Notes: a model not told the origin generated them from the sequence alone. A stretch of 64,000 bases of DNA from Flavobacterium sp. N2820 (GCF_025947285.1 NZ_CP110008.1:2991001-3055000); one strand, 5' to 3'. Counted from the first letter of the stretch, positions 51,506 through 59,916 are shown. Translations and numbers: made by a program.

Positions 51506-52174
51506 TTATTTGCTATCAGATGCATATTGCTCCAACATCAATAAGTCTGGCTTAAATATATCCTTGACGTCAGTGCTTGGCTCAAAGGTGCTAAACTCCT
51601 TACGCTGTGGCTTCTTTATAATAACTCCGTTACTTATATCAATCAGCGCCTGTCGAATCAACTTTAATCCTAAGTCCTGAAGCTCATGCTCCCACAACAA
51701 CTTTGCTGCCTTCTTTGTGTCCATTGCGTACATTTTCGGATCTATGAAGCAAATCTCCTGATATGCAATATCACCTCGATCAATTCCAGCATTTAACCAA
51801 AACACTGTTCCGCCTGTAATTGCATCCCGCATTTTGATAGCCCATTCAATAGACGAACGCCCACGATGACGTGGTAACAAACTCGGGTGATAACCTATCC
51901 AACCAATATTAGGCTTATATCTTGTGCGTACGCCGATATAATCAAATGAGTGCGCCGTAATACCAATATCTACATTATTGGGCATTGTATCGGCGTTTAA
52001 TGCGCCCGCAGGCACAACTGGAATATTAAACTTTCTTGCGGTTTTACCGATGTACTTATCATCGAGCGGAGCGCAAACTCCTACAATTTCGATAAAGTCA
52101 AGGCTTTGGCACAAGCTAAACACTTGCTCTCCAAAATACTTTTGACCACTTATAAAAACTCTTAATTTTTTCAT
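51506..52174 (-). CDS. Prophage formyltransferase-fold protein
   Basis: The 222-residue protein has the Fmt/PurN/ArnA N-terminal fold: a Rossmann start (RVFISGQKYFGEQVFSL), GYHPSLLPRHRGRSSIEWAI and TGGTVFWLNAGIDRGDIAYQ. Family members transfer formyl from 10-formyltetrahydrofolate to an amine using an Asn-His-Asp triad. Here His (HPSLLP) and Asp (DRGDI) are kept, but the Asn two residues before the His is Gly. It lacks the C-terminal tRNA-binding domain of Fmt, so it is not the housekeeping Met-tRNA formyltransferase. Its ATG overlaps the stop of the ABC-GNAT gene by 4 bp. Confidence 0.8.
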   Translation of the reverse strand: MKKLRVFISGQKYFGEQVFSLCQSLDFIEIVGVCAPLDDKYIGKTARKFNIPVVPAGALNADTMPNNVDIGITAHSFDYIGVRTRYKPNIGWIGYHPSLLPRHRGRSSIEWAIKMRDAITGGTVFWLNAGIDRGDIAYQEICFIDPKMYAMDTKKAAKLLWEHELQDLGLKLIRQALIDISNGVIIKKPQRKEFSTFEPSTDVKDIFKPDLLMLEQYASDSK

Positions 52175-53294
52175 TTTCCTATATATTTAAAACTTTGAAT
52201 AGCTCTAAAATGTCCGCCATATCCACAGCCTGTAATAGTTCCCTTTTTCCCAGTCTTAACGATACTAGCGTTGCTTCTTGTTTTATTAGAGCCATATAGC
52301 ATTGCGCCTGTTTGTATCCAAACTTTTGCACTTCTTAAATAAGATGCTAATTGCGGGTGGCTAGTGTGAAAGAACGTCGGGAACTTATGCCCGCATCTGC
52401 CGTTACCTTCTAAATGGTATTGCATAACCTCATTTAAAAATGCGGTTCCAACTCCAGCACCTTGCCACTCGGGCATAACAACTAAACGAGTTGCCCTGTA
52501 AGCCTTAGCCGTAAACAAAGGACAAACAGCAACGTGTGCCACAAGTTCCCCGTTTACAACTCCAACAAAGTATTCGGCTGCAGGCGGATGTGGTAGGTCT
52601 AAATAGTAATGCTCTTTAAAATACTTCCAGTAAGTTCCGTTGACCTTCCAAATGTCGATTTTAATCTCTGGTCGGTTGCCGAGTTCAATTTTTTTTTTAA
52701 TACTTTGGTATTTACATCATATACCCAGTCTGGTTGTAACCATTCGATAATATCATAGTGGCAAGATAATAGCACTACTTTTTTTCCTTTATTTCGCCTC
52801 CAGTTCTTTGCAAAGGCTAGCGCACCAATTTTGGCAATTTGTCTGTCCACTACACTGGTAAACTCATCAACAACAACCTCGTCGGGTGCTTCAGTAACTA
52901 ACCGAGCTAAACCCGCTCTAAATTGTTGACCATTTGATAATGCGTGAAAAGGTCGCAACCAACTTGGAACATCTCCAAGACCTACAGCCGCCAAGGCTCC
53001 TGTAGCTGTGTTGAAATCTCCATCAGGCAAAATACAGTCTACAATTGGTTTGTCATGTTCCCAACCCGCATAAAGATTGCAAATTTTATCCTCTCCAAAG
53101 AATTGCTTACCAATGGAAGTCTTACCAGAACCACTCGCCCCAACAATTAAACCAATGCCCCAATCCATGTCGTCAATTTCAATATTAAAATCTTGTGTAA
53201 ATTGTGAGCCGTCCTCTGCATTAAATAAAGATTTTACCCTTTGAGCTCTATAGCTTTCAAAGTCTTTAGTTTTGTTCTCAATTTTTACTATCAT
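52171..53294 (-). CDS. ABC-ATPase/GNAT fusion requiring a -1 frameshift
   Basis: The first frame (to 52599) encodes a soluble ABC ATPase: Walker A GASGSGKT at residues 52-59, signature-like LSNGQ at 119-123, Walker B EVVVDE and switch His179. At a run of ten A (52698 to 52689) the -1 frame opens and continues without interruption to 52171 through a GNAT domain (TRLVVMPEWQGAGVGTAFL acetyl-CoA site; HPQLASYLRSAKVW; GGHFRAIQSFKYIG). With the shift the product is 374 residues, like ABC-ATPase/acetyltransferase fusions (COG2401 type). Without it the ATPase ends 30 residues later. The GNAT half has no good start of its own at its N-terminus. It is coupled by 4-bp overlaps to the genes on both sides. 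Confidence 0.75.
52689..52698 (-). other. Homopolymeric A10 frameshift or slippage site
   Basis: The minus strand reads TTA followed by nine more A and then TTG; A-AAA-AAA is a canonical slippery sequence. A -1 ribosomal shift, or transcripts with one extra A, joins the ATPase and GNAT frames. A phase-variable tract or a sequencing error would look the same. Confidence 0.6.
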
Positions 53295-53419
53295 GTTGTT
53301 ACTACTTTAAGTTTTAAACCTTTAGCCTTTAGCTCCTCGAACATCTTAATTTGCTCCTCTTCCGTTTCACAAATAACAATAACACCGTACTGCTGTTTGT
53401 AGTTAAATTGTTTTGCCAT
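53291..53419 (-). CDS. 42-residue protein leading the prophage module
   Basis: ATG 53419 opens a 42-codon frame beginning MAKQFNYKQQYGVIVICETE and ending in LKAKGLKLKVVTT, whose TGA overlaps the ATG of the ABC-GNAT gene (ATGA). The beta-alpha-beta pattern (VIVICETEEEQ, helix, KLKVV) resembles short proteins found next to phage modification genes. It has one Cys, so it is not a Com-like zinc finger. The coupling and the coding-like third positions make it credible. Function unknown. Confidence 0.65.
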   Translation of the reverse strand: MAKQFNYKQQYGVIVICETEEEQIKMFEELKAKGLKLKVVTT

Positions 53420-53447
53420 ATTTATAATTTTAGATTACTTTTGTTGC

Positions 53448-53570
53448 TCTCAGGGATTTATATAACGCACAAAAGCCAACCAGAAGACTTTTGTCCTCCG
53501 ATCGGCTTTGGTGTCGTAATTTTAAATAAATCCCTGAGAAAGATTTTTAAATGTCGGAGGACTTTTTTTT
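53448..53570 (-). promoter_or_regulatory. Structured RNA leader with two exclusive pairings
   Basis: Arms TCTCAGGGATTTAT and ATAAATCCCTGAGA (53448-53461 and 53526-53539) form a 14-bp outer stem. Inside it AAAGCC/GGCTTT closes a second stem, within which GGAGGAC-AAAA-GTCTTCT makes a hairpin. Alternatively GTCCTCCGA near 53563-53555 (minus strand) pairs with TCGGAGGAC at about 53501-53493, breaking the inner hairpin. The element ends 28 bases before the 42-residue gene, in the sense orientation, so it could control the module by attenuation or translation. Confidence 0.55.
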
Positions 53571-53590
53571 ACTTCATTCCTCCCTGAAGT

Positions 53591-53932
53591 TTAAACGTTT
53601 TCGTTTATTGATTTTTCACAATGGTCTTTTTCTATTTTGTCCAGTACAAAACAGATTCCTATTCCAAACCAGCTAAGCGTTTTATCTCTTTGGTTTTTAC
53701 CTAATGCGCTACTAATAGTTTCATTGACGTTGCCAAACTTATAACCATTTTTTAACCGCATTGATGCGTTTAAGAACGTTCTAAAATTGCGGTTGCCAAA
53801 CTTATCAATATCAATTGCCGTTTCAGTAAAATAACCATTACTTAAACCGTGTTTAAACGATACAATTACCCAGTTAATTGGGGTAATTAAAATCCATAGG
53901 ATTGTTGCGATGATGTAGAGTAAAATTCCCAT
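53591..53932 (-). CDS. Prophage small membrane protein
   Basis: The 113-residue protein has one or two N-terminal hydrophobic segments (LLYIIATILWILITPINWVI) and a soluble tail. It is not recognised. It lies 3 bp after the preceding fibre-region gene and just before the structured leader. A holin or host-surface role is possible but unsupported. Confidence 0.65.
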   Translation of the reverse strand: MGILLYIIATILWILITPINWVIVSFKHGLSNGYFTETAIDIDKFGNRNFRTFLNASMRLKNGYKFGNVNETISSALGKNQRDKTLSWFGIGICFVLDKIEKDHCEKSINENV

Positions 53933-53935
53933 AAC

Positions 53936-54385
53936 TTATAAATTGCCATTAATAAAAATTTCGTCAACTTGCTGTTGAGTTAAACCTTCCATTGTTGCTA
54001 CAAAGTTTAATTCTCCATTTGTTCGTTCAAAACTTGTGGCTGTTTTATACTTAATTTTAGCTTTTTCTTTATCAGTGATTGAAAACATAAATTCTGGTAT
54101 GGAATCAATATCTTCAAATATATCCTCGTCAGTAATCCCCATATCAAACAATTGAAGCTTTAAGCGCATTGCTGATATTGTTTGTGGAACTATTGGATTG
54201 TTTGCTTCTGCTATTTCTTCGGGTGTTGCACCTTCTACAAAAGCAGTTCCATTCCAAATTGGACTTAAAAAACTTCCATTGTACAAAATTGGGCAAACTT
54301 CATACCCTTTCGAAGTATAAAAATCTATTAAGTCCTCTCTATCCGATGTAAAAATCGGCTTACTATTTTCTAAAAATTGTATCAT
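53936..54385 (-). CDS. Prophage tail-fibre-region protein
   Basis: The 149-residue soluble protein follows the fibre gene with a 4-bp overlap. A central WNGTAFVEGATPEEIAEANN segment resembles tail-fibre assembly or XkdW-like proteins, which help fold or attach fibres. Assignment is by position and weak resemblance. Confidence 0.55.
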   Translation of the reverse strand: MIQFLENSKPIFTSDREDLIDFYTSKGYEVCPILYNGSFLSPIWNGTAFVEGATPEEIAEANNPIVPQTISAMRLKLQLFDMGITDEDIFEDIDSIPEFMFSITDKEKAKIKYKTATSFERTNGELNFVATMEGLTQQQVDEIFINGNL

Positions 54386-55218
54386 ATCTCTTCAAATTCT
54401 AAGTAAAAATCACTAATTAAAGCACCAGCCGTCAAAGCCTGCAAACCTCTCATTATTGGCGTAATTACGTCCCCGGCTTGTAAAGTCAAATTGTTATTTG
54501 TAAAACAACTTGAAGGATAAACATAGTTAGTAGGCATGTTAAATCCTGTGCTATCAAACTCACCCTGTAAAACTGGATTGTTCAAAGTTGTTGTCCCATT
54601 AGGTGTGTGTGTATGAAATCTTAATCTAAAATTAGCGGGACTAACTGCTGAAAAAGGAGATACTCCGTTTCTAATATGAAAATATTTTATCTTGCAATTA
54701 TAAGGTATAACACGTGCTGGAGATTGAGGGCTTGGTAATCCACCAGTACCAACTGGAGTCTGAAATATAGTTCCATTTGTTCCGCCTAATAATCCGAAAG
54801 TACTTGCACTTGTTGCATTTAAACCTGACCAGTTACCATTACCTGAATTCCCATCAAAATATAAAACCCCCGTCCAAGCAACCATCCATGTTCTTTTACC
54901 AACACCAATCTGAACATAAGCAGAACCACTCCAGCGATAAGTCTTATTCGTATCTAAAGCCAAATAAATTTTACCCGTTTCGCCTGTAACTGGAAATGAA
55001 GCTAAATCAGTAAACTCTAAAACATCGTCTACATAAGAAGGTAATTGTTCTGCAGGAACTTTACCCCCCACTAAATCCGCTTTACTTGCTTCTAGCTCGT
55101 CGCTTTTTTGCACTATTTGGTTAAACTCCTCGGCAAACAAATAATTTTCTGTTGGTTTACCAGAAACCGCTGCTAACTTATCTGGGCTATCTACTTTTGT
55201 TTCTATTCCTAGTGGCAT
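54382..55218 (-). CDS. Tail fibre protein
   Basis: The 278-residue protein has an N-terminal baseplate-side region with the phage fibre motif VPAEQLPSYVDDVLEF and GKIYLALDTNKTYRWSGSAY (about residues 50-105), followed by a Gly/Asn/Thr-rich beta region likely to be the receptor-binding tip. It lies in the fibre cluster after the baseplate I-like gene. Confidence 0.75.
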   Translation of the reverse strand: MPLGIETKVDSPDKLAAVSGKPTENYLFAEEFNQIVQKSDELEASKADLVGGKVPAEQLPSYVDDVLEFTDLASFPVTGETGKIYLALDTNKTYRWSGSAYVQIGVGKRTWMVAWTGVLYFDGNSGNGNWSGLNATSASTFGLLGGTNGTIFQTPVGTGGLPSPQSPARVIPYNCKIKYFHIRNGVSPFSAVSPANFRLRFHTHTPNGTTTLNNPVLQGEFDSTGFNMPTNYVYPSSCFTNNNLTLQAGDVITPIMRGLQALTAGALISDFYLEFEEI

Positions 55219-55220
55219 AA

Positions 55221-55706
55221 TTATACAAGTGGTTTTGAAAGTTCTCTTAATTGTGAAAAGTACGCATCCATAAAGGCATCAATATTTTCAACAGGCAATG
55301 TATACAATGCGCCCGCAGTCGTCATACACTTCACTCCAACAGTGCCTCTAGCTCTGTCAAATGCTTGATAGAAAATACGCGAACGTTCATCCATTGGAAA
55401 TGTTTGAGTGTCGTAGGTAAAACTCCCTTCATTTACCTGATTAATAATTAATTTATTGTTGCGCAAAAATTCGGACTGAATCCACTGCGATTCAAATGCA
55501 GTCATTTCTGCGGGAGTTCTAGACACCAAAGCGCCCTCAACAATTTTTAAAGGGCATACGCCAAATTCTGTAGAAGGAACGTCCTCCTCGTCTAAAACTA
55601 ATGGATGCTCAAAATATTCGCTTTCTGGATTCTCATACGCACCATCTGGAATAGACGACCATACAATGAATGGCTTTTCTGGGAGGCTTATTGCTATATA
55701 TTTCAT
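55221..55706 (-). CDS. Prophage protein with DUF4376-like domain
   Basis: The 161-residue protein has a C-terminal segment NEGSFTYDTQTFPMDERSR followed by a helical stretch resembling the DUF4376 domain found in tail-fibre-associated proteins. It sits between two fibre genes, spaced 2-3 bp from each. Confidence 0.6.
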   Translation of the reverse strand: MKYIAISLPEKPFIVWSSIPDGAYENPESEYFEHPLVLDEEDVPSTEFGVCPLKIVEGALVSRTPAEMTAFESQWIQSEFLRNNKLIINQVNEGSFTYDTQTFPMDERSRIFYQAFDRARGTVGVKCMTTAGALYTLPVENIDAFMDAYFSQLRELSKPLV

Positions 55707-55709
55707 AAT

Positions 55710-56510
55710 CTATGGATTTGGAATAATAAAATAACTAAAGGTTAATTGTTGATTGTGATTTTCGTACTCATCAAAAGAAATTTTGAAAGAGGTTGCGGTT
55801 TGCTGACCAATAACATAGGTAACATCGTTATCTAGTCCTAAATTAGAGTTACTACCGTTTAATACACCTAGAACAGAGTATTGAGTGGTTCCAACATCAG
55901 GAAAAGAAATAGGAATTTCAGTACCAGAACCAATATTGCCAATTATAACTCTACCTCTCCACAAATATGTCATTAAATCGCCCGTTGGTTTTCCAACCAA
56001 AAAGGCATCAGATAATGGATTGGTTTCATTCCAGTTGGTTTGAACGTTAACCTCTGCGCCAGAAGCTATGCTATTCAGTTTTGCCAATAGTACAGCCGTG
56101 AAATTATTGTCGGTGTGAACATAATTAGCGTCTTGAACAAAATAAAATCTTGTAAAGTTTTGTAGCTCGGTTCCCGCCGCATTAACAACCGCTATCGTTT
56201 CAATAAAAACGGGCGGGTTTGTTCCATTTTCAAATGGAGCGGTTACTGTATTAGTTTGCTTTTGTATTTTAGTTGTTGCAGTTCCTACAGCTCCAGCAAA
56301 AGGGCAAAGCTCTCCATCAATATACATGATACCAGGAGTAATATTTGCACCCGATATAGTACACCCAGAAATAATAAAATTTCCTGTATCGGCACAGCCT
56401 AAATGCTTAACAAATGCCTCTAAAACTAATAAAGTTCCTGACTGCATTCTCTTTAGTACGGGTTGCTCTAATGGGAAACCACCCGTGTAATCAAAATTTA
56501 TTGTTTTCAT
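55710..56510 (-). CDS. Baseplate-proximal tail fibre protein
   Basis: The 266-residue protein is beta-rich, with an N-terminal FDYTGGFPLEQPVLKRMQSG segment common at the start of Bacteroidota phage fibre or stalk proteins. The C-terminal half has the pattern of a small beta-sandwich. It follows the tail protein I-like gene by 3 bp. The function is by position. Confidence 0.65.
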   Translation of the reverse strand: MKTINFDYTGGFPLEQPVLKRMQSGTLLVLEAFVKHLGCADTGNFIISGCTISGANITPGIMYIDGELCPFAGAVGTATTKIQKQTNTVTAPFENGTNPPVFIETIAVVNAAGTELQNFTRFYFVQDANYVHTDNNFTAVLLAKLNSIASGAEVNVQTNWNETNPLSDAFLVGKPTGDLMTYLWRGRVIIGNIGSGTEIPISFPDVGTTQYSVLGVLNGSNSNLGLDNDVTYVIGQQTATSFKISFDEYENHNQQLTFSYFIIPNP

Positions 56511-56513
56511 ACG

Positions 56514-56978
56514 TTAATACGTTTCTATTAAATATCTTTTTCCCGCCAATTTGTAAAAATCAATTAATGCTCTCAATCTTGCCTCATTAAATGATATTGA
56601 AACTGGTATTTTCACAATAAAATGATATTGATCTAAAGCAATTTCTCTATCCAAGTAAACCAAGCCTAAATAAACAGGGTTTGTTTCTTCAGGTTGATAA
56701 ATATAATTTTTGACCGCTTGTGGCGCATCTTCAATATAAATCTGCCTTGTGGCAATATGGCTATTTGGGTTATACGTTGAAATTGCAAAATATTCATTCA
56801 ATACCTTTTCCAAATAAATAACGGTGCTATCATGTTGCATTTGGTAAAGTGTCGTATCAGCTAATGTTTGCAATGGTTTAGCAAAAACGCCTAAGAAAGC
56901 CTCAAACCTTTCGCCCCTAAAAAATGTGGGTGATAGGTCTAAAAATTGCTGTTTAAAATTGGTGCTAATCCAAAACAT
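56514..56978 (-). CDS. Tail protein I-like baseplate component
   Basis: The 154-residue protein follows baseplate J with a 14-bp overlap, the place of gpI (Mu gp48) in contractile phages. The sequence (ALIDFYKLAGKRYLIETY at the end) is compatible but diverged, so the call rests mainly on order. Confidence 0.55.
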   Translation of the reverse strand: MFWISTNFKQQFLDLSPTFFRGERFEAFLGVFAKPLQTLADTTLYQMQHDSTVIYLEKVLNEYFAISTYNPNSHIATRQIYIEDAPQAVKNYIYQPEETNPVYLGLVYLDREIALDQYHFIVKIPVSISFNEARLRALIDFYKLAGKRYLIETY

Positions 56979-57816
56979 AAGGCAAATAGTTAATTGTTAA
57001 ATCTGCTGGTTCAATTTTAAAGTAACCCGCTTCTGGAACTTTCCACTCACCAATGGTCTCAAATGGGAAAGTAGCATACTGCCATTCTAAACCTTGAATA
57101 AGAGGAAGTTTAACTCCTGAGGCTTTTTGAATTTCATTCTTTAAAAACTCTTTTACTAATGCCCCATTAAATTCAAGATTTGACAAATAGTTATCAATTG
57201 CTTCCTTAACTGGATAAACAACATCGTCAGTATTTAGAAGTTGTCCTGTAGATAAATCAATTATTGAAACATCAACATAAACATCCAATGTTAGTTTCAA
57301 TTTATCTGCCTCTTGGTTGATAATTCTAATGCGATTTCCCGCATCTTTAATCAACTGCAGATAATTTGTAAATCGAACTAACTGCGGTGCGCTTAATGGC
57401 TCAATATTTCCTGCGTTATCTGTGGCAACTTTAACCACTAGCTCTCCATTTGACGACTCCAAAACGGCAACTCTATCAATTATTTTTCTTTCCTCTGCAT
57501 CCAGAACCGAAGTTAAGTCATATTGAAATTGTCCGTCTAACCAAACCAACTCCAAACCATCGTGAAAGTTTTTACATTTTTCTAAGTACCAGGACAAATT
57601 GTGCGGTCGAGAGTTAAGGGCATTTGTAGCCACAATTTGCTCATGCTCATAAATGGCTAAAGAAATATTATCAAACCAAACATTTTCAACAGAAACCAAA
57701 GAGAACTGCTCCTCAAATGTTTGACCACTTACTAAACCATACAAAGCAATAATTAAGGGGTTAGACATAAATGTATCTGTCAACTCTTTTTTAATCGTTT
57801 TTCTATCTCTTGCCAT
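56965..57816 (-). CDS. Baseplate J-like protein
   Basis: The 283-residue protein has the baseplate J pattern: an N-terminal helical region, a central beta region (DRVAVLESSNGELVVKVAT) and the C-terminal VKEAIDNYLSNLEFNGALVKEFLKN segment. Baseplate J forms the wedge of contractile tails. It lies between the LysM-like and gpI-like genes. Confidence 0.75.
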   Translation of the reverse strand: MARDRKTIKKELTDTFMSNPLIIALYGLVSGQTFEEQFSLVSVENVWFDNISLAIYEHEQIVATNALNSRPHNLSWYLEKCKNFHDGLELVWLDGQFQYDLTSVLDAEERKIIDRVAVLESSNGELVVKVATDNAGNIEPLSAPQLVRFTNYLQLIKDAGNRIRIINQEADKLKLTLDVYVDVSIIDLSTGQLLNTDDVVYPVKEAIDNYLSNLEFNGALVKEFLKNEIQKASGVKLPLIQGLEWQYATFPFETIGEWKVPEAGYFKIEPADLTINYLPYVLD

Positions 57817-57819
57817 AAT

Positions 57820-58101
57820 TTAAAAACTAAAAGGAAACTCTCCTGGTATCAAATAATTTTCAGTTGCCTCCACAATTATATTTTCTTTTAATGTTGCGGG
57901 TCTATTTACCTCAGTAAAAAAATCAACGACTTCAAAGTCGGTAACTTCGCTTACTTTTAAAACCTCTCCAACTTGTAACCTTTCGGTTGTTGATGTCTTT
58001 TTATTTAATAATAACATAGCGAAGGCGTTTTCAATATCGCCCGTACATTCGACCACTTTGTTATAAAATGATTGTCCGCTGTATGTTACTTCCTTACTCA
58101 T
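57820..58101 (-). CDS. LysM-like small tail protein
   Basis: The 93-residue protein resembles short phage LysM-type proteins (QSFYNKVVECTGDIENAF then LLNKK and LQVGEVLKV). These usually sit at the tail tip or baseplate and may bind the cell wall. The C-terminus ends PGEFPFSF, sharing an 18-base identical stretch with the neighbouring gp25-like gene. Confidence 0.55.
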   Translation of the reverse strand: MSKEVTYSGQSFYNKVVECTGDIENAFAMLLLNKKTSTTERLQVGEVLKVSEVTDFEVVDFFTEVNRPATLKENIIVEATENYLIPGEFPFSF

Positions 58102-58432
58102 AATTAGCCTCTATCTGTAAAGGTTTATTCTCTGATAATTCAACTCTTTTAACTACTAATCCATCCTTTGCAAAATGTTCACGAATGCGGTGTCGGAATC
58201 TTAAATAATCGTTATCCAATATCAGCTCGTCAATGGCTACCCCAATTTTAGGATTAAAAGGAAACTCTCCTGGATTAGCAATTAAGATAACCGCCTGATT
58301 TTGGGCAAGCGTTCTACCAACAGCCAAACCACTTATTATTTTATCGTCAACACCTTTAACAATTACAACTTTTAAATCGATGTTCTCAACTGCATTTGTG
58401 CTATCCTTTAATTGAATCCCTATATCTTTCAT
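58094..58432 (-). CDS. gp25-like baseplate wedge protein
   Basis: The 112-residue protein shows the gp25/GPW pattern: ILIANPGEFPFNPKIGVAI, then DYLRFRHRIREHFAKDGLVV and a beta strand. It is a sheath-initiating wedge subunit of contractile tails. It overlaps the LysM-like gene by 8 bp and follows the spike gene. Confidence 0.7.
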   Translation of the reverse strand: MKDIGIQLKDSTNAVENIDLKVVIVKGVDDKIISGLAVGRTLAQNQAVILIANPGEFPFNPKIGVAIDELILDNDYLRFRHRIREHFAKDGLVVKRVELSENKPLQIEANYE

Positions 58433-58435
58433 CGT

Positions 58436-58945
58436 TTAAACGTTATTTAAAATCAAATTAAACTTAGATTTAATGACATTTAGTTGTGCTATAACTGTTG
58501 GCTGTAAAGCTCCAGTTGTCATATCTGAATTAATCGTTTGCATTCCAGAAATTGCGTCAATAAAATCATTAATCAATTGCCCAAAGTTTGCACCCGATTT
58601 CTTCAAAGTAACTTTACCCGTTGTTCCGTCAATTACAAATTCAAAATCTGCCTTAGAATAATGTATTGATTCTACTGCGTCAACTTTCACAATAAACAAG
58701 CCGTCAAGCTTTCCAGTTTGGCTCATTGCAATTACTTCGCTACCTACTTTTGGTTTAATAACCATCATATCGGCGTCATCGCTTATCGTGGCACAAAGGC
58801 GAACATCCGTCAGAACCAACTCGCTAGCTAACTTAATAGAGCAAGTGCTTCCATTAACTGAAACCACGGTTGCAGTAATAGCCAAATTGGGATTGATTCC
58901 CAAAGCTTCACGCAATGCCTTTTTTATTTCTGCCGATGTATCCAT
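58436..58945 (-). CDS. Baseplate spike protein (gpV/gp45-like)
   Basis: The 169-residue protein has an N-terminal OB-like beta barrel (ITATVVSVNGSTCSIKLASE, KVGSEVIAMSQTGKLDGLFI) and a C-terminal beta/helical part (DFEFVIDGTTGKVTLKKSG), as in the puncturing spike of Mu and P2. It overlaps the hub gene by one base. Confidence 0.7.
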   Translation of the reverse strand: MDTSAEIKKALREALGINPNLAITATVVSVNGSTCSIKLASELVLTDVRLCATISDDADMMVIKPKVGSEVIAMSQTGKLDGLFIVKVDAVESIHYSKADFEFVIDGTTGKVTLKKSGANFGQLINDFIDAISGMQTINSDMTTGALQPTVIAQLNVIKSKFNLILNNV

Positions 58946-59916
58946 TATACGCTTACTTTAATTCCAAGTTTAACCGTTCGTTTTCCTCCGCTTTCACTAA
59001 CTGAAGTATTAACCCCAACTACATAATATTTGCCGTCCTTTTCAGGATAATCCTCGTCTTTTATTTTTGCTGTGTATGTAGGTTGCACAAATGGAATTAA
59101 CCACGTATCGATTGCTCCCTCGTACATATCAGCACTTCTACGGATAAGCTCCGCATCGGCTATCTTTTTTAAATCGACTTTAGAAACAGAGCCAACCTTT
59201 AAAGTTACTTTGTCGCCTCCAGTTGTTCCAGCCGTATAGCTTTCAATCTTGCCCGCTACGTTTGTACTTTCAACGGTTACTTCAACCTTTCTATCAAGTG
59301 CCTTTTTGAATTCCAAAGAGCTTTTCTCTACATTTCTTTGCATCGAATAAATTACCTCTCCGCCTTTTTCTAAATAGGGAGCGTGTATGTGCAATTCCTT
59401 TTTTTCAGTATTGAAATAAATATTAGCTTTTGTTTCCTCAGCTAATTTTTTCAAAACATCAAAAGCGGTTGCCTGATGGATGACAAACTTTTCGTATGAA
59501 ATATCATAATCGCAAACCAACTTAAAAGAAGGATCTATTTGTTTGACTAAATAGTCTGCAATTTTGGAAACATTTGTATTCTTCAGCTCCACATCTTTAA
59601 CCGCCTTTCTAAAAATGAAGAGCGCATCTTCGCACATAATTTTTAAAGAGCTGTCGTTTGAAGCAACATCAAGAACATAGCCTACAAATTCAGCTTGTAG
59701 CGTTTTATCGTAGCCCGCTTTTATTACAACCTCCGAACCTCGTGCGACTTCATTTCCAATATTTAACACTTGATTCATAACCGCCTCTGGAAGTGTAATA
59801 ACTGCCGTATCGGCTAAATTGTCAACGCTGCATTCAATATCAATAGAAGACACAGTTTGGAGCGAGTAAATCGTTCCATTAGTTTTAAATTTTATGTCCC
59901 AAATGATGTTGTACAT
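58945..59916 (-). CDS. Baseplate hub, late control D-like
   Basis: The 323-residue protein has the gpD/gp44 hub architecture: KAGYDKTLQAEFVGYVLDV, ATAFDVLKKLAEETKANIYF and a C-terminal ADAELIRRSADMYEGAIDTW repeat. It forms the trimeric ring above the spike. It follows a terminator and tRNA-like block rather than being tightly packed with its upstream gene. Confidence 0.75.
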   Translation of the reverse strand: MYNIIWDIKFKTNGTIYSLQTVSSIDIECSVDNLADTAVITLPEAVMNQVLNIGNEVARGSEVVIKAGYDKTLQAEFVGYVLDVASNDSSLKIMCEDALFIFRKAVKDVELKNTNVSKIADYLVKQIDPSFKLVCDYDISYEKFVIHQATAFDVLKKLAEETKANIYFNTEKKELHIHAPYLEKGGEVIYSMQRNVEKSSLEFKKALDRKVEVTVESTNVAGKIESYTAGTTGGDKVTLKVGSVSKVDLKKIADAELIRRSADMYEGAIDTWLIPFVQPTYTAKIKDEDYPEKDGKYYVVGVNTSVSESGGKRTVKLGIKVSV

